Counted from the stretch's first letter, positions 47,723 through 57,369 are shown. The stretch is DNA of 64,000 bases from Nodosilinea sp. LEGE 06152 (GCF_015207525.1 NZ_JADEWR010000002.1:135553-199552); one strand, 5' to 3'. The notes: generated by a model from the letters alone, not told the origin. Made by a program: numbers and translations.

Positions 47723-48691
47723 ATGGCAGAATCCGCTGGTTCACCCGATCGCCAGGCCGTCATTGACCATGCCCTTGAGCTGGGGTTTGATTTAGTCGGC
47801 ATTGTGGCCCTAGACGAATCCCCTAGCCACCAGGAAACGGCAGCGGTGGAGCACCTGCAGCGCTGGCTAGACCAGGGCTACCAGGCCGATATGGGCTGGA
47901 TGGGCAACCCCAAGCGCCAGAACATTCGCCAGGTGCTGCCGGGGGCGCGATCGCTCGTCTGTGTCGCCCTCAACTACTACACCCCCCACCGCCACTCTGA
48001 CGACCCTAGCCACGGCAAAATTTCCCGCTACGCCTGGGGCCGTGACTATCACCGCATTCTGCAAAAGCGGCTCAAACCCCTGGCCGACTGGATTACCGCT
48101 AGCGGCCACGGCGCTCGCTACTACGCCGATACCGGCCCCGTACAGGACAAGGCCTGGGCCCAGCAGGCGGGCCTGGGCTGGGTGGCCAAAAACGGCAATC
48201 TAATCACCCGCCAGTACGGCTCCTGGGTGTTTTTGGGTGAGCTGATCACGACCCTGGCCCTGGTTCCCGATTCGCCCCACATGCCCCACTGTGGCACCTG
48301 CACCCGCTGTCTGGAGGCCTGTCCCACCGGGGCCATTACCCAGCCCCACGTGGTCGATGCCAACCGCTGTATCGCCTACCACACCATCGAAAACCGGGCC
48401 GAAACGCTGCCGGAGGCGATCGCTCCCCATCTGAATAACTGGGTGGCGGGCTGCGACATCTGCCAGGATGTTTGCCCCTGGAACCAGCGCTTTGCCCAAC
48501 CCACCGCCGTCGATGACTTTCAGCCCTACCCCGAGAATCTGGCCCCAAAACTGACTGATTTAGCTACCCTATCAGAAGCCGAGTGGGACCAGCGGTTTCG
48601 GGCTTCGGCCCTGCGGCGCATCAAACCGGCTATGTGGCGGCGCAATGCTCAGACGGCCCAAGCAGCCGCTCAGCAAAATCACCCCGGCTGA
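47723..48691 (+). CDS. queG: Epoxyqueuosine reductase
   Basis: A 322-aa cobalamin- and Fe-S-dependent enzyme that reduces epoxyqueuosine to queuosine in the wobble position of GUN tRNAs. Visible motifs: YMGWM-type segment ([12 protein letters not shown]), [31 protein letters not shown] (catalytic Asp region) and two ferredoxin-like clusters, [15 protein letters not shown] and [15 protein letters not shown] at 47723 gives the normal N-terminus; the longer frame back to 47591 is not family-like. It stands alone, upstream of a TPR gene in the same direction. Confidence 0.95.
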   Translation: MAESAGSPDRQAVIDHALELGFDLVGIVALDESPSHQETAAVEHLQRWLDQGYQADMGWMGNPKRQNIRQVLPGARSLVCVALNYYTPHRHSDDPSHGKISRYAWGRDYHRILQKRLKPLADWITASGHGARYYADTGPVQDKAWAQQAGLGWVAKNGNLITRQYGSWVFLGELITTLALVPDSPHMPHCGTCTRCLEACPTGAITQPHVVDANRCIAYHTIENRAETLPEAIAPHLNNWVAGCDICQDVCPWNQRFAQPTAVDDFQPYPENLAPKLTDLATLSEAEWDQRFRASALRRIKPAMWRRNAQTAQAAAQQNHPG

Positions 48692-48755
48692 TTTTTCAGC
48701 GTCCGCAACCGACGTACACTCTTATAGACTCGCTATTCACCCTACCGATTCTGCT

Positions 48756-49640
48756 GTGCTAAAACGCCTCTCTCTTCTGCCGCTGCTGACCCTCTGCGGA
48801 CTGTTGGGCAATGCCCTACCCGTCCGCGCCCAGGCGCTCACTCCCTACGTGCTGCCGCTTGACTACGACCTGATGACCGAGCAGGGGCTGTTTTTGGCCA
48901 ACGAAGCCCAGCAGCTGGCCGAGTTTCAGCAGTATGGGCGGGCCTTGGCCCTGGCTCAGCTGGCGGCTCAGCTCGCCCCCAACGACGGCCAGGTGTTGGC
49001 CCTGCTGGGCGGTCTCTACCTGCAAAACAGCGAGGTCGACAAGGCGCTGCCGCTGCTCGATCGCGCCCAAAGCCTGCTGCCTGAAAACCCACGGGTGCTG
49101 TTTGCTCTGGGGTCGGCCTATCTGCAGCAGGATGACCCCCAGCGCGCCGCCAGCTACCTGGAGCAGGGGCTAGCGCTAGAACCCGACAACCCCAGCGCCC
49201 TGTTCGACCTGGGCAACGCCTACTTTAAGCTCGACCAGTACCCCCAGGCGATCGCGACCTTTGAGCGATCAGTGGCCGCCGAGCCCGAGTTTTGGCCCTC
49301 GGTCAACAACATTGGCCTGGTGTTCTACGAGCAGGGCGACGCACAGAAGGCGGTGGAATACTGGCGGTCTAGCCTGGAGCTAGCTGCCAACGAGCCCGAA
49401 CCCAAGCTGGCGATCGCCGTCGCCCTGCACGCCCAAGAAAACTGCGGTGTACCCGTGGTTAGAGCCACCAGCGCTGCCTGTCAGGAAGCCGTACGCCTGG
49501 GCACCGAAGCGCTGGAGCAGGACAGCCGCTACGCCGACCTTGAGTTTCTGCGCACCAACCTCTGGGGCGACAAGCTGATCGACTCCACCACCGCGTTCTT
49601 TGAGATTCCCGACATCAAGACCCTGCTGAGCGAGCTGTAG
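48756..49640 (+). CDS. Secreted TPR-repeat protein
   Basis: A 294-aa protein. GTG at 48756 starts a signal peptide (LKRLSLLPLLTLCGLLGNALPVRAQA, cleavage after AQA); the frame continues upstream into queG but without protein-like sequence. The mature part has about five TPR units (for example NPRVLFALGSAYLQQDDPQR and NPSALFDLGNAYFKLDQYPQ), followed by a region with a Cys pair and a C-terminal helix. It probably acts as a periplasmic or lumenal scaffold; partners unknown. It starts 64 bp after the queG stop and may be co-transcribed. Confidence 0.85.
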   Translation: MLKRLSLLPLLTLCGLLGNALPVRAQALTPYVLPLDYDLMTEQGLFLANEAQQLAEFQQYGRALALAQLAAQLAPNDGQVLALLGGLYLQNSEVDKALPLLDRAQSLLPENPRVLFALGSAYLQQDDPQRAASYLEQGLALEPDNPSALFDLGNAYFKLDQYPQAIATFERSVAAEPEFWPSVNNIGLVFYEQGDAQKAVEYWRSSLELAANEPEPKLAIAVALHAQENCGVPVVRATSAACQEAVRLGTEALEQDSRYADLEFLRTNLWGDKLIDSTTAFFEIPDIKTLLSEL

Positions 49641-49776
49641 CTTCGACTCCGCTCAGCTACCGAGCTTCGACTTCGCTCAGCTACCGGTGGCTGAGCGGAG
49701 TCGAAGCCCCAACCATCAGTCGAAGCCCCAACCATCAGTCGAAGCCCCAACCATCAGCCGAAGCCCCAACCATCAA
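49641..49776. repeat. Inverted repeat plus four 19-bp tandem repeats between convergent genes
   Basis: Arms at 49641-49661 and 49686-49706 (CTTCGACTCCGCTCAGC type) are reverse complements with one mismatch; a second left-arm copy lies at about 49665. Four 19-bp units (TCGAAGCCCCAACCATCAG) follow at 49701, 49720, 49739 and 49758. The last unit runs into the 3' end of ppk2, supplying its stop codon TGA. The hairpin may terminate the TPR transcript. Confidence 0.88.
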
Positions 49777-50729
49777 TAGCGTTGGGGCACAAAAAATTGC
49801 TCGTTAATGGGCGATCGCACGTAGTCGTCTGGGGCACTGCGGCGCGGCGGCAGCTCTAGCGGCTCGGGAGTCATATCGACGTAGTCAATTTTGCTGAGAA
49901 TGTGGCTGATACAGTTAAGCCGCGCCCGCTTTTTGTCGTCGGCTTCGACCGTAAACCAGGGCGCTTCGGGAATGTTGGTGTGGACGAACATGGCATCTTT
50001 GGCCTGAGAATACTCCACCCAGCGATCGCGCGACTCCAGATCCATAGGGCTGAGCTTCCAGCGGCGGGCCGGGTCGGTCAGGCGCGACTGAAACCGCCGC
50101 TCCTGCTCCTCGTCGCTGACCGAAAACCAGTACTTGAGCAGAATGATCCCAGATCGCACCAGCATGCGCTCAAACTCGGGGCAGGTCTGCATAAACTCGT
50201 CGTACTGCTCGTCGGTGCAAAAGCCCATCACGTGCTCAACGCCGGCCCGGTTGTACCAGCTGCGGTCGAAGCAGACAATTTCGCCAGCGGCGGGCAGGTG
50301 GGCAACGTAGCGCTGAAAGTACCACTCGGTTTTTTCGCGATCGCTTGGCGTCCCCAGCGCCACCACTCGGCACCCCCTTGGGTTGAGCGGCTCAGTAATG
50401 CGCTTAATGGTGCCGCCCTTGCCCGCCGCGTCGCGCCCCTCAAACAAAATTACAATTCTGGTACCGGTTTGCTTGACCCAGTACTGCATTTTTACCAACT
50501 CTACCTGCAAACGAGCCAGCTCTTTCTCATAAAATTTACTGGTTAATTTCGAGCTGCCTTCGGACTCAGACAGGTAGTGAAAAATAGGCCGTTCCAAGGC
50601 CTTAAGAGCCTCCTTTTTGAGCTGCTTAGTTTTAGACCTCTTTTTAGCGTTCTTTTTGCCTGGCTTTTGATCCAGATCTAAGGAATCATCCTTAGCCCCA
50701 GAATTGGCTTTACCACTGCGTTTGCTCAT
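49773..50729 (-). CDS. ppk2: Polyphosphate kinase 2 family protein
   Basis: A 318-aa P-loop kinase that transfers phosphate between polyphosphate and nucleotides. Walker A GRDAAGKGG, the lid-type segment KRITEPLNPRGCRV, and Walker B FDRSWYNRAGVEHVMGFC are complete. The highly basic N-terminal extension (about 45 residues, KPGKKNAKKRSKTKQLKK) may bind polyphosphate or RNA. ATG at 50729 has AGGA at proper spacing; a second ATG two codons upstream is too close to it. The last bases overlap a 19-bp repeat, and the C-terminus reads FFVPQRY, so the repeat abuts a normal protein end. Confidence 0.95.
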   Translation of the reverse strand: MSKRSGKANSGAKDDSLDLDQKPGKKNAKKRSKTKQLKKEALKALERPIFHYLSESEGSSKLTSKFYEKELARLQVELVKMQYWVKQTGTRIVILFEGRDAAGKGGTIKRITEPLNPRGCRVVALGTPSDREKTEWYFQRYVAHLPAAGEIVCFDRSWYNRAGVEHVMGFCTDEQYDEFMQTCPEFERMLVRSGIILLKYWFSVSDEEQERRFQSRLTDPARRWKLSPMDLESRDRWVEYSQAKDAMFVHTNIPEAPWFTVEADDKKRARLNCISHILSKIDYVDMTPEPLELPPRRSAPDDYVRSPINEQFFVPQRY

Positions 50730-50872
50730 AGTCATATCCTACGTTTGGCGCTGCTACATTAACCGCTGCACTAAGCCATTGAGGCAGTAGTGAAGCATGA
50801 GTAGCTGTCGAAGCGGTATGACGACATAAGATCAGCATCAAACATTCAGACCCCGCTTACGCTAACCACCCC

Positions 50873-52009
50873 TTAGAGCTGAACCACCTCCAAGCGAGAG
50901 GTTGCTAGCCGATCCATCCATGCAGCCAAAAATTTGTGGTTGGCGGCCTGTTCTGCGGTATGGGTCGTATCGGCGGGGTGAGGCAGCAGCCCCTGCAGCG
51001 AAGCGCTAGTGACGCAGAACATCGATTTTTGAAAGCTCTGGCAAATTTTGACCCGCACGTCATCGAGTCCGCGCCCTTGGGATTGGTAGAAAGCGGTCAG
51101 GTAGTCGGGCAAAAAGTGGCGCATGTCCTGCATCAGCAGGGTGGGAGGAATCCCGGCCCCGCCGATCGGTAAGGGGTCGGCGTAGAGGGCACCGTAGTCA
51201 AAGCGACCCTGGTCGACCGAGATCTGGTTGGCCTGGGCGTTGTAAGAGACCGTGCCTAAAAACGGGGTGCCGCGAAAGAATACCGCCTCCACGTAGGGCA
51301 CAGCCACATCCATCAGAAAGGTTAGCCCCGCCGCCTGGGGCAGCAGATCATAGCGCTTACCGCCGATTTCTACGGCGTAGGTGATTGGGTTAGCGGCAAC
51401 CGCAACCAGCCCGGCTTTGATAAAGGCCACTACCTCAGGAATGGTTTTCACCTGGCCCGCGTCGTAGGCGTCAGACAGATCGATAAACAGGTCGCTCATC
51501 ACCCGCCAAAACTGCCCTAGAGCGCTGTAGTAGGCGAGCTGGCGCACCTGCTCAGGCAAAAAGTCGGGAAAAAGGCCGTGCAGCCCTCGCATAGCTGGGT
51601 TAGATTTGATTTTGGCCGCGATCGCAGCCCCGCACCGCTGCAAAAAATCGTCGCTGTCGAGGTAGGCATCCATCTGGCCACCGCCGTGCCAGAGCATGGT
51701 TTTCATGCAGTACTCGGCGTACTCAAAGTTGATGCGATCGTGCCACCAGTGCCGCAGCAGCTGGGGCAGCGTAACCTTGCCATTAAAGTACTTAAAGAAC
51801 GGAAACAGCACCAAAAACTGGTGGTCGGCGATGTAGATCAAATTTTTGGAGTAGGCGTCGAGCACGACCCCGTAGCTCTTGAGAATGCCGACTACCTCCA
51901 GCACGTTGGTCTCAGAGTCGGGCAGCAGGGCCTCGGCCCTCAGCAGCTTTTGAATGAAGGGCTCTAGGGGATGGGTGGGGGCGCTAGCCAGGGGCAGAGT
52001 TTTGGTCAT
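50873..52009 (-). CDS. cupB: CO2 hydration protein CupB (ChpX)
   Basis: A 378-aa subunit of the NDH-1MS' (low-affinity, usually constitutive) CO2-uptake complex. It binds zinc and is thought to hydrate CO2 vectorially to bicarbonate at the cytosolic face of the thylakoid. Conserved segments: SYGVVLDAYSKNLIYIAD, LLRHWWHDRINFEYAEYCMKTMLWHGGG, LFPDFLPEQVRQLAYYSALGQFW, ALPYVEAVFFRGTPF-type region and GGAGIPPTLLMQDMRHFLPDY. The shorter N-terminal half, without the insertion of CupA/ChpY, and its LPDSETNVLEVVGILKSYGV start favour CupB. It is the last gene of the ndhF4-ndhD4-cupB operon, 18 bp after ndhD4. Confidence 0.9.
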   Translation of the reverse strand: MTKTLPLASAPTHPLEPFIQKLLRAEALLPDSETNVLEVVGILKSYGVVLDAYSKNLIYIADHQFLVLFPFFKYFNGKVTLPQLLRHWWHDRINFEYAEYCMKTMLWHGGGQMDAYLDSDDFLQRCGAAIAAKIKSNPAMRGLHGLFPDFLPEQVRQLAYYSALGQFWRVMSDLFIDLSDAYDAGQVKTIPEVVAFIKAGLVAVAANPITYAVEIGGKRYDLLPQAAGLTFLMDVAVPYVEAVFFRGTPFLGTVSYNAQANQISVDQGRFDYGALYADPLPIGGAGIPPTLLMQDMRHFLPDYLTAFYQSQGRGLDDVRVKICQSFQKSMFCVTSASLQGLLPHPADTTHTAEQAANHKFLAAWMDRLATSRLEVVQL

Positions 52010-52027
52010 GGCAGGGGGACCTGAGCG

Positions 52028-53650
52028 TTAGGGGTCAACAGGGACAGAGGCCGTCGGCAAGGGCAGAGTCAGGGTCGGGGCGATTAACGCAGTATCGGCG
52101 GCCAGGGCATCAGCCAGAGTGGCGGGCGGGCGAGCGGGGGCGAACTGAGTTCTGGCCTGCACAAACCCCTGGTAGGGCTCATGGAGCACCAGGGTAATGT
52201 GTTCGCTCCAGCGGGCGAGCCAGTTGGGCTGTAGGCCAAAGGCTACGATCAGGGCGGCCAGACCCAGGGCGGGGACGCGATCGCGCCAGCTGACCTGGGG
52301 CAGCACCAGATCAATCTGGGGGGTAGAGGTAGGGGGGGCGATCGCCAGGCGACCGAAAAAGGCCCGGTTGACCAGCAGCAGAAAGTACACCGCCGTCAGC
52401 CCTGAACCAACCATGCACAGCAGCGTCTGCACCGGAAAGATCAAAAAGCTGCCCCGAAACACCAGAAATTCCGAAATAAAGCCCACCATACCGGGAATAC
52501 CCGCGCTGGCCATCACCCCCAGGATCATCATAGAGCCGACAAAGGGCAGGCCCCGCTCAGGGTTGAGCAAGCCGCGCAGTACCGTCAGATCGCGGGTGCC
52601 GGTGGCTTTGTACACCACCCCCACCAGCAAAAATAGCAGCGCCGAAATCAGCCCGTGGCTAATCATTTGAAACACCGTCGCCACAATGCTCAACGGGGTT
52701 GAGGCGGCGGCGGCCAGCAGCACGTAGCCCATGTGGCCAATCGAGCTATAGGCCACCATTTTTTTCATGTCGGTTTGGGCGATCGCCGCCAGCGACCCGT
52801 AGAGCACGCTCACGACAGCCCAGGTTGCCATCCAGGGGGCCAAAGCCATCCAGGCGTCGGGCAGTAGACCCAAGCCAAACCGCACGACGCCATAGGTGCC
52901 CAGCTTTAGCAGCACCCCCGCCAGCAGTACCGAAACTGGGGTTGAGGCCTCGACGTGGGCGTCGGGCAGCCAGGTGTGAAACGGAAACAGCGGCACTTTA
53001 ATACCAAAACCCACCAGCAGCGCGACCAGCAGCGTCACCTGCTGAGCCAGGGGCAGGGCGGCCGCCAGACCGCTGTCGTAGTCAAAACTGGTGTTGCCCG
53101 ACAGCCACACCAGCCCCAAAAACGCGCCCAAGATCAGCACCCCCGACAGGGCGGTATAGATCAAAAACTTAGTGGCCGCATAGCCGCGCCGCGCCCCGCC
53201 CCAGATCGCAATGAGCAGGTACAGCGGAATCAGCTCCAGCTCATAGAAAATAAAGAACAGCAGCAGGTTGGCGGCTAAAAATGCCCCGGCGACAGCGCTG
53301 TTAATCACCAGCAGCAGCACGTAGTAGAGCCGCACCCGATGCAGTTTGGGATCAGTAATGTAGATGGCCACCAGGCCCAGCAGGCTATTCACCACCAGCA
53401 GCGGCAGCGACAGACCGTCGAGGCCGAGGCGATAGCTCAACCCCAGCGGCTCCACCCAGGGCAGCAGCTCCTCAAACTGAAAGCCCGGTGTCGCCAGCTC
53501 AAACTGGGTCGCCAGCAGCCCCACCCAGCCCAGGGTAAAGGCTAGGGCCGCGCCGCTGATCAGCTTAGCGGTCTTCGACTCCAGCTTGCCGGGCCACAGG
53601 CACAGCACCAGGGCACCCACCAGCGGAATTAAAATTAGCGTGCTTAGCAT
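52028..53650 (-). CDS. ndhD4: NDH-1 subunit NdhD4 (CO2-uptake type)
   Basis: A 540-aa proton-translocating membrane subunit of the NuoM/NdhD family with about 14 helices. Motifs: LGLDGLSLPLLVVNSLLGLVAIY, FFIFYELELIPLYLLIAIWGG, FGIKVPLFPFHTWLPDAHVEASTPVSVLLAGVLLK (conserved Lys/His of the antiporter-like channel) and AYSSIGHMGYVLLA. Its operon partner CupB places it in the D4 class. ATG at 53650 is preferred over a TTG two codons upstream; it begins 9 bp after the ndhF4 stop. It works with NdhF4 and CupB on the core NDH-1M to drive CO2 hydration with electron flow. Confidence 0.92.
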   Translation of the reverse strand: MLSTLILIPLVGALVLCLWPGKLESKTAKLISGAALAFTLGWVGLLATQFELATPGFQFEELLPWVEPLGLSYRLGLDGLSLPLLVVNSLLGLVAIYITDPKLHRVRLYYVLLLVINSAVAGAFLAANLLLFFIFYELELIPLYLLIAIWGGARRGYAATKFLIYTALSGVLILGAFLGLVWLSGNTSFDYDSGLAAALPLAQQVTLLVALLVGFGIKVPLFPFHTWLPDAHVEASTPVSVLLAGVLLKLGTYGVVRFGLGLLPDAWMALAPWMATWAVVSVLYGSLAAIAQTDMKKMVAYSSIGHMGYVLLAAAASTPLSIVATVFQMISHGLISALLFLLVGVVYKATGTRDLTVLRGLLNPERGLPFVGSMMILGVMASAGIPGMVGFISEFLVFRGSFLIFPVQTLLCMVGSGLTAVYFLLLVNRAFFGRLAIAPPTSTPQIDLVLPQVSWRDRVPALGLAALIVAFGLQPNWLARWSEHITLVLHEPYQGFVQARTQFAPARPPATLADALAADTALIAPTLTLPLPTASVPVDP

Positions 53651-53659
53651 GGCCAACGG

Positions 53660-55516
53660 TTACCAAAGCGTCCAGGTCATAAAAATTCCGAGCAGCCCTA
53701 CTCCAGTGATAATAGTCAGCAGATAGAGCTGCGACTGGCCAGAGGCGCTGTATTTAAGGCCCTCACCCCCAAACAAAGAGGCTAAACCAACGCCGTTCAC
53801 CAGTCCATCGACCACGTATTGGTCAAACCAGTTGCTCAACCGGGCCAGGCTTGATACGGCGGCCACTACAGTTTTGTCATACAGCCGCTCGGTGTAGAAA
53901 TCGTAGGCCAGCAGGTCTTGGGCAATGCGCAGGGGACGGTTTAGCGATCGCGCCAGCGACTTCGACAGCGACACCCTAGATCCTGCGGCTACCCCTACCC
54001 ACCCCGATACCAACATCAGGGCTGTAACCGGCGGGTTGATATATTCCCAGGGAGGCAGCAGCGTCAGCTTAGCCATGATCAAGGGCACCAAAAGCGTTAC
54101 CACGGTGAGGGTGACCATGGGCACCGCCATCGGCCAAGGAACCTCCGGAGCACGCCGGGTCTTGGGCTGGCTATTGCCTAAAAACACCAGGCGAAATACT
54201 CGAGTCAGATTAAGGGCGGTGAGACCGTTGACAACAAAAAATACGCCCGCCAGCACTGGGTAGTCGCCGCTGAGAAAATCGGCCCCCATCCGCAGGCCCC
54301 AAAAGCAGCCCAGCGGCAACACCCCAACCATCCCCAGCGCACCGGTCACGTAGGCCAGGGTAGTGGCGGGCATTTTGCCACCCAGCCCGCCCAGCTCGGT
54401 CAGGTTTTGGCAGTTGGTCGTAGTGATAATTGACCCCACTGCCATAAAGATGAGAGCCTTGGCCACGGCGTGGGTAAGCAGCAGCGTAAACGCCACCCCA
54501 GGCCACTCGGTACCCACCGCAATAAAAACCAGCCCCAGGTAGGCGCTGGTGGAGTAGGAGAAGGTGCGTTTGAGATCCACCTGGGCCAGCGCCACCAGAG
54601 AGGCCCCGATCGCCGTCACCGTACCAATCACGATCAGGGTGCCTAGGGCCACGGGCGACAGCACCACAATCGGCTGCAGTCGAATTAGCACGTAGGCACC
54701 GCAGGTGACCACCACCGAATTTCTTAAAATAGAGGCGGGATTAGGGCCTTCCATGGCTTCATCGAGCCACAGGTGCAGCGGAAACTGAGCGCACTTACCG
54801 ATGGGTCCAGCAATTAACGCCAGCCCCAGCAGGGTAGCCATCGCTGGCGAAAGCCCCTCCACCTTGACCCATTCGTACAGGTTGTTGAAGCTGAGGCTGC
54901 CCGCCAGCGAGGCCAGAGCCACCACCCCCATCAACAGCAGGACATCGCCAATGCGCTTAGTCAAAAACGCATCGCGGGCAGCGGTGACCACCAGGGGCTG
55001 AGCATACCAAAAGCCCACCAGCAGATAGGTCGACAGCGTTAGCATCTCCAGCAGCGAGTAGGAGACAAACAGCGACCCGCTCAGCACCAGCCCGCTCATA
55101 GCGGCCTCAAAGAAGCCCATCAGGCCGTAGAACCGGGCCAGGGCCCAGTCCTTTTCCAGGTAGCCCAGAGCAAACACCTGAGCCAGCAGGCTCAGGCCGG
55201 CAATCAACTCCAGAACACCTAGGTTGAGCACCGAAATATCAAGGGCCAGGGTAAGGTGCAAATCGGCAAAGTCAAACCACGAAAACAGGAGTTCCTGGGG
55301 CCCCTGATTCCAAATACCTCGAAAGGCCAATAGCCCGTGGCCAAACGCCAGCAGGGTCATGGCGATGTTTAGGTAGACCGCCGGACGGGGGCCAGTGCGG
55401 CGCACCAAACCCGTCGACCAGGGCAGCGATAGCAAAGCCCCGATCAGGCCATAGACGGGTAGCAACCAGCTGGTTTCTACAAAAAACTGGGTTATTCCGA
55501 CGCTCTCTGACAACAC
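53660..55516 (-). CDS. ndhF4: NDH-1 subunit NdhF4 (CO2-uptake type)
   Basis: A 618-aa NuoL/NdhF-family antiporter-like subunit. Conserved segments: FEAAMSGLVLSGSLFVSYSLLEMLTLSTYLLVGFWY, GKCAQFPLHLWLDEAMEGPNPASILRNSVVV (core channel Lys and Glu), DLKRTFSYSTSAYLGLVFIAVG and LLTHAVAKALIFMAVGSIITTT. The C-terminal lateral-helix region is short compared with respiratory NdhF1. The start is GTG at 55516. It is the first gene of the operon and is transcribed away from ccmK2, the two sharing a 755-bp region. Confidence 0.92.
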   Translation of the reverse strand: MLSESVGITQFFVETSWLLPVYGLIGALLSLPWSTGLVRRTGPRPAVYLNIAMTLLAFGHGLLAFRGIWNQGPQELLFSWFDFADLHLTLALDISVLNLGVLELIAGLSLLAQVFALGYLEKDWALARFYGLMGFFEAAMSGLVLSGSLFVSYSLLEMLTLSTYLLVGFWYAQPLVVTAARDAFLTKRIGDVLLLMGVVALASLAGSLSFNNLYEWVKVEGLSPAMATLLGLALIAGPIGKCAQFPLHLWLDEAMEGPNPASILRNSVVVTCGAYVLIRLQPIVVLSPVALGTLIVIGTVTAIGASLVALAQVDLKRTFSYSTSAYLGLVFIAVGTEWPGVAFTLLLTHAVAKALIFMAVGSIITTTNCQNLTELGGLGGKMPATTLAYVTGALGMVGVLPLGCFWGLRMGADFLSGDYPVLAGVFFVVNGLTALNLTRVFRLVFLGNSQPKTRRAPEVPWPMAVPMVTLTVVTLLVPLIMAKLTLLPPWEYINPPVTALMLVSGWVGVAAGSRVSLSKSLARSLNRPLRIAQDLLAYDFYTERLYDKTVVAAVSSLARLSNWFDQYVVDGLVNGVGLASLFGGEGLKYSASGQSQLYLLTIITGVGLLGIFMTWTLW

Positions 55517-56271
55517 CTTACCCTTTGCCCACCGGCGCTATTGACGTTCTCAATCCCAAGCTTTAACTCGAGCTCTACCTTGGGAGCCACCCTAGCTACA
55601 ACCAGGGTGCTGTAGCCAAAATAAGCTAGACAACCCAAGAGCGAGCGCCCCCAGCCGCCCTGCCGCAGCAGACCGTTTCCACCTTCAAAATCTTCTAAAC
55701 CAAAATCTTTTGGCAGAATCTCCGGCGGCAACGGCCGCATTACCAGGCTGAACCTTATCTAGCCTGGATGCGGCGAAAACACTGCAACCCGGGCCTCCAA
55801 GTCCGCTCTGACAACGCTTTGTTTGACATTCTACCTGATTCCCAATCGGCCTCTTGGCCCAAAAACGGTGAGTTTTTAGCCAATCTATAAAAATACTTAA
55901 AGTCAGCGATCGGTGAGCAAAACCCACCCGCAGGGGTTGACAAATTAAATCTTCCTAGGAGGAGGGCAAGTCTGAGAGTGATTGCTCACTTTCATCTGGT
56001 TGTGGATAGATTACGACAAAAAAAGCTTTGCGTCATAAGCTTTAATAATATTCAACATTAGCAACAATCATTGGGGCTTATATTGCAAAAGTGACTACGG
56101 ACACCTATGCTTAATCTGTCATCAAGAATTTTTGGGCAACCCAGCGTTTTTGCTTTCCAGAGGCGATTCCCGGTTTTTTAATTTTTCGGGAGCTGTTTTT
56201 CGTGCCCGAATAACTGGTAAGACGTGTTAGGTAAACCCAGGGTTGTCTAAATATATAAGGAGATTTCGACT
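55517..56271. promoter_or_regulatory. Divergent regulatory region between ndhF4 and the ccm operon
   Basis: This 755-bp stretch separates two CO2-concentrating operons. Its right 330 bp is clearly more A/T-rich than the genes around it and should hold the ccm promoter and a long leader. A TTGACA lies at 55937-55942 but has no matching -10 at normal spacing, so no promoter is assigned. I see no convincing protein frame. Binding sites for CcmR/CmpR-type regulators are plausible and untested. Confidence 0.5.
56257..56263 (+). promoter_or_regulatory. Strong ribosome-binding site of ccmK2
   Basis: AAGGAGA lies 8 bp before the first ATG of the operon. It is the most complete Shine-Dalgarno match seen in the ccm cluster, which fits the high copy number of the main shell protein. 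Confidence 0.8.
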
Positions 56272-56580
56272 ATGCCAATTGCTGTTGGAATGATTGAAAC
56301 GCTCGGTTTTCCGGCGGTGGTAGAAGCGGCTGACGCGATGGTAAAAGCGGCTCGGGTAACCCTGGTGGGCTACGAAAAAATCGGCAGCGGTCGCGTTACA
56401 GTAATCGTGCGAGGCGATGTATCTGAGGTTCAGGCCTCTGTATCGGCAGGCGTTGAGTCAGCCAAGCGCGTCAACGGTGGCGAAGTGCTATCCACCCACA
56501 TTATTGCCCGTCCCCACGAAAACCTCGAGTTTGTACTGCCCATCCGCTACACCGAAGCAGTAGAGCAGTTTAGAACCTAA
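56272..56580 (+). CDS. ccmK2: Carboxysome shell hexamer protein CcmK2
   Basis: A 102-aa single BMC-domain protein: [54 protein letters not shown] then [16 protein letters not shown]. It forms cyclic hexamers that tile the facets of the beta-carboxysome, with a narrow pore at KIGSG. The short C-terminus fits CcmK2, the essential major shell protein. It is first in the operon, 141 bp before its close paralogue. Confidence 0.95.
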   Translation: MPIAVGMIETLGFPAVVEAADAMVKAARVTLVGYEKIGSGRVTVIVRGDVSEVQASVSAGVESAKRVNGGEVLSTHIIARPHENLEFVLPIRYTEAVEQFRT

Positions 56581-56721
56581 GCTCTAGAGCGCTTCTTCAG
56601 GGTTTCAGGTTCGTGGTCCAAACGATATTTAGGTCTGCTCCAGTACTCAGAGCTATAGACAGCAGGTCTGGCTCGGCAGTCCATTAGGCGTCTCTTTCTC
56701 TAAAACAAAGGATACAAAAGA

Positions 56722-57060
56722 ATGGCAATTGCTGTTGGCATGGTTGAAACGTTGGGCTTTCCCGCTGTGGTAGAAGCGGCTGATGCGATGGTAAAAGCGG
56801 CCCGCGTGACCCTAGTGGGCTACGAAAAAATCGGCAGCGGCCGCGTCACCGTTATCATTCGCGGCGACGTGTCTGAGGTACAAGCCTCGGTTGCGGCTGG
56901 CATTGAGAACGTCAAGCGGGTTAACGGTGGTCAGGTGCTTTCCACCCACATTATTGCCCGTCCCCACGAAAACCTCGAGTTTGTGCTGCCCATCCGCTAC
57001 ACCGAAGCGGTAGAGCAATTTAGAGAGAGCGTCAGCGGTATCCGCCCCTACGGCAGATAG
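56722..57060 (+). CDS. ccmK1: Carboxysome shell hexamer protein CcmK1
   Basis: A 112-aa BMC-domain protein nearly identical to the upstream CcmK2 over the first 98 residues (a handful of changes such as V/I and S/A), with a 10-residue longer tail ([12 protein letters not shown]), as in CcmK1. Pore loop KIGSG is the same. Together they form facet layers of the shell. The last third of the two genes is almost identical at DNA level, including silent sites, which suggests gene conversion. It is followed after 6 bp by ccmL. Confidence 0.93.
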   Translation: MAIAVGMVETLGFPAVVEAADAMVKAARVTLVGYEKIGSGRVTVIIRGDVSEVQASVAAGIENVKRVNGGQVLSTHIIARPHENLEFVLPIRYTEAVEQFRESVSGIRPYGR

Positions 57061-57066
57061 GTCGCT

Positions 57067-57369
57067 ATGCTCTTGGCTAAGGTTCGCGGCACGGTAGTCA
57101 GCACCTGTAAAGAGCCCAGCTTGAGTGGCACTAAGTTTTTACTGGTGCAGTTGATTAGCGAAACGGGCGACTTGCTGCCCGACTACACCGTTGCCGCCGA
57201 TGTGGTGGGGGCTGGGCCTGGCGAATGGGTATTAATTACCCAGGGCAGCGGGGCCCGCCAGCATCACGGCTACGAAAATCGTCCTGTGGATGCGGCTGTT
57301 ATTGCAATTGTTGATACCGTTAGTCTCGACAGCGGTAACCTCTACAACAAGCGGAATGATTTTAGCTAG
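57067..57369 (+). CDS. ccmL: Carboxysome vertex pentamer protein CcmL
   Basis: A 100-aa BMV-family protein: MLLAKVRGTVVSTCKEPSLSGTKFLLVQLI, ADVVGAGPGEWVLITQGSGARQ and PVDAAVIAIVDTV. Pentamers cap the twelve vertices of the shell, closing the polyhedron. The length and KVRGTVVSTxKxxSLxGxKFLLVQ pattern are standard. It is tightly coupled to ccmK1. Confidence 0.96.
   Translation: MLLAKVRGTVVSTCKEPSLSGTKFLLVQLISETGDLLPDYTVAADVVGAGPGEWVLITQGSGARQHHGYENRPVDAAVIAIVDTVSLDSGNLYNKRNDFS

Noticed and set aside
50873..52009. CupA (ChpY) of the inducible high-affinity system
   Set aside because: The protein lacks the longer N-terminal insertion of CupA as I remember it, no cupS follows, and the N-terminal segment fits CupB.
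55685..55943. Small minus-strand proteins in the ndhF4-ccmK2 intergenic region
   Set aside because: Overlapping frames without ribosome-binding sites or recognisable domains; best explained as chance.
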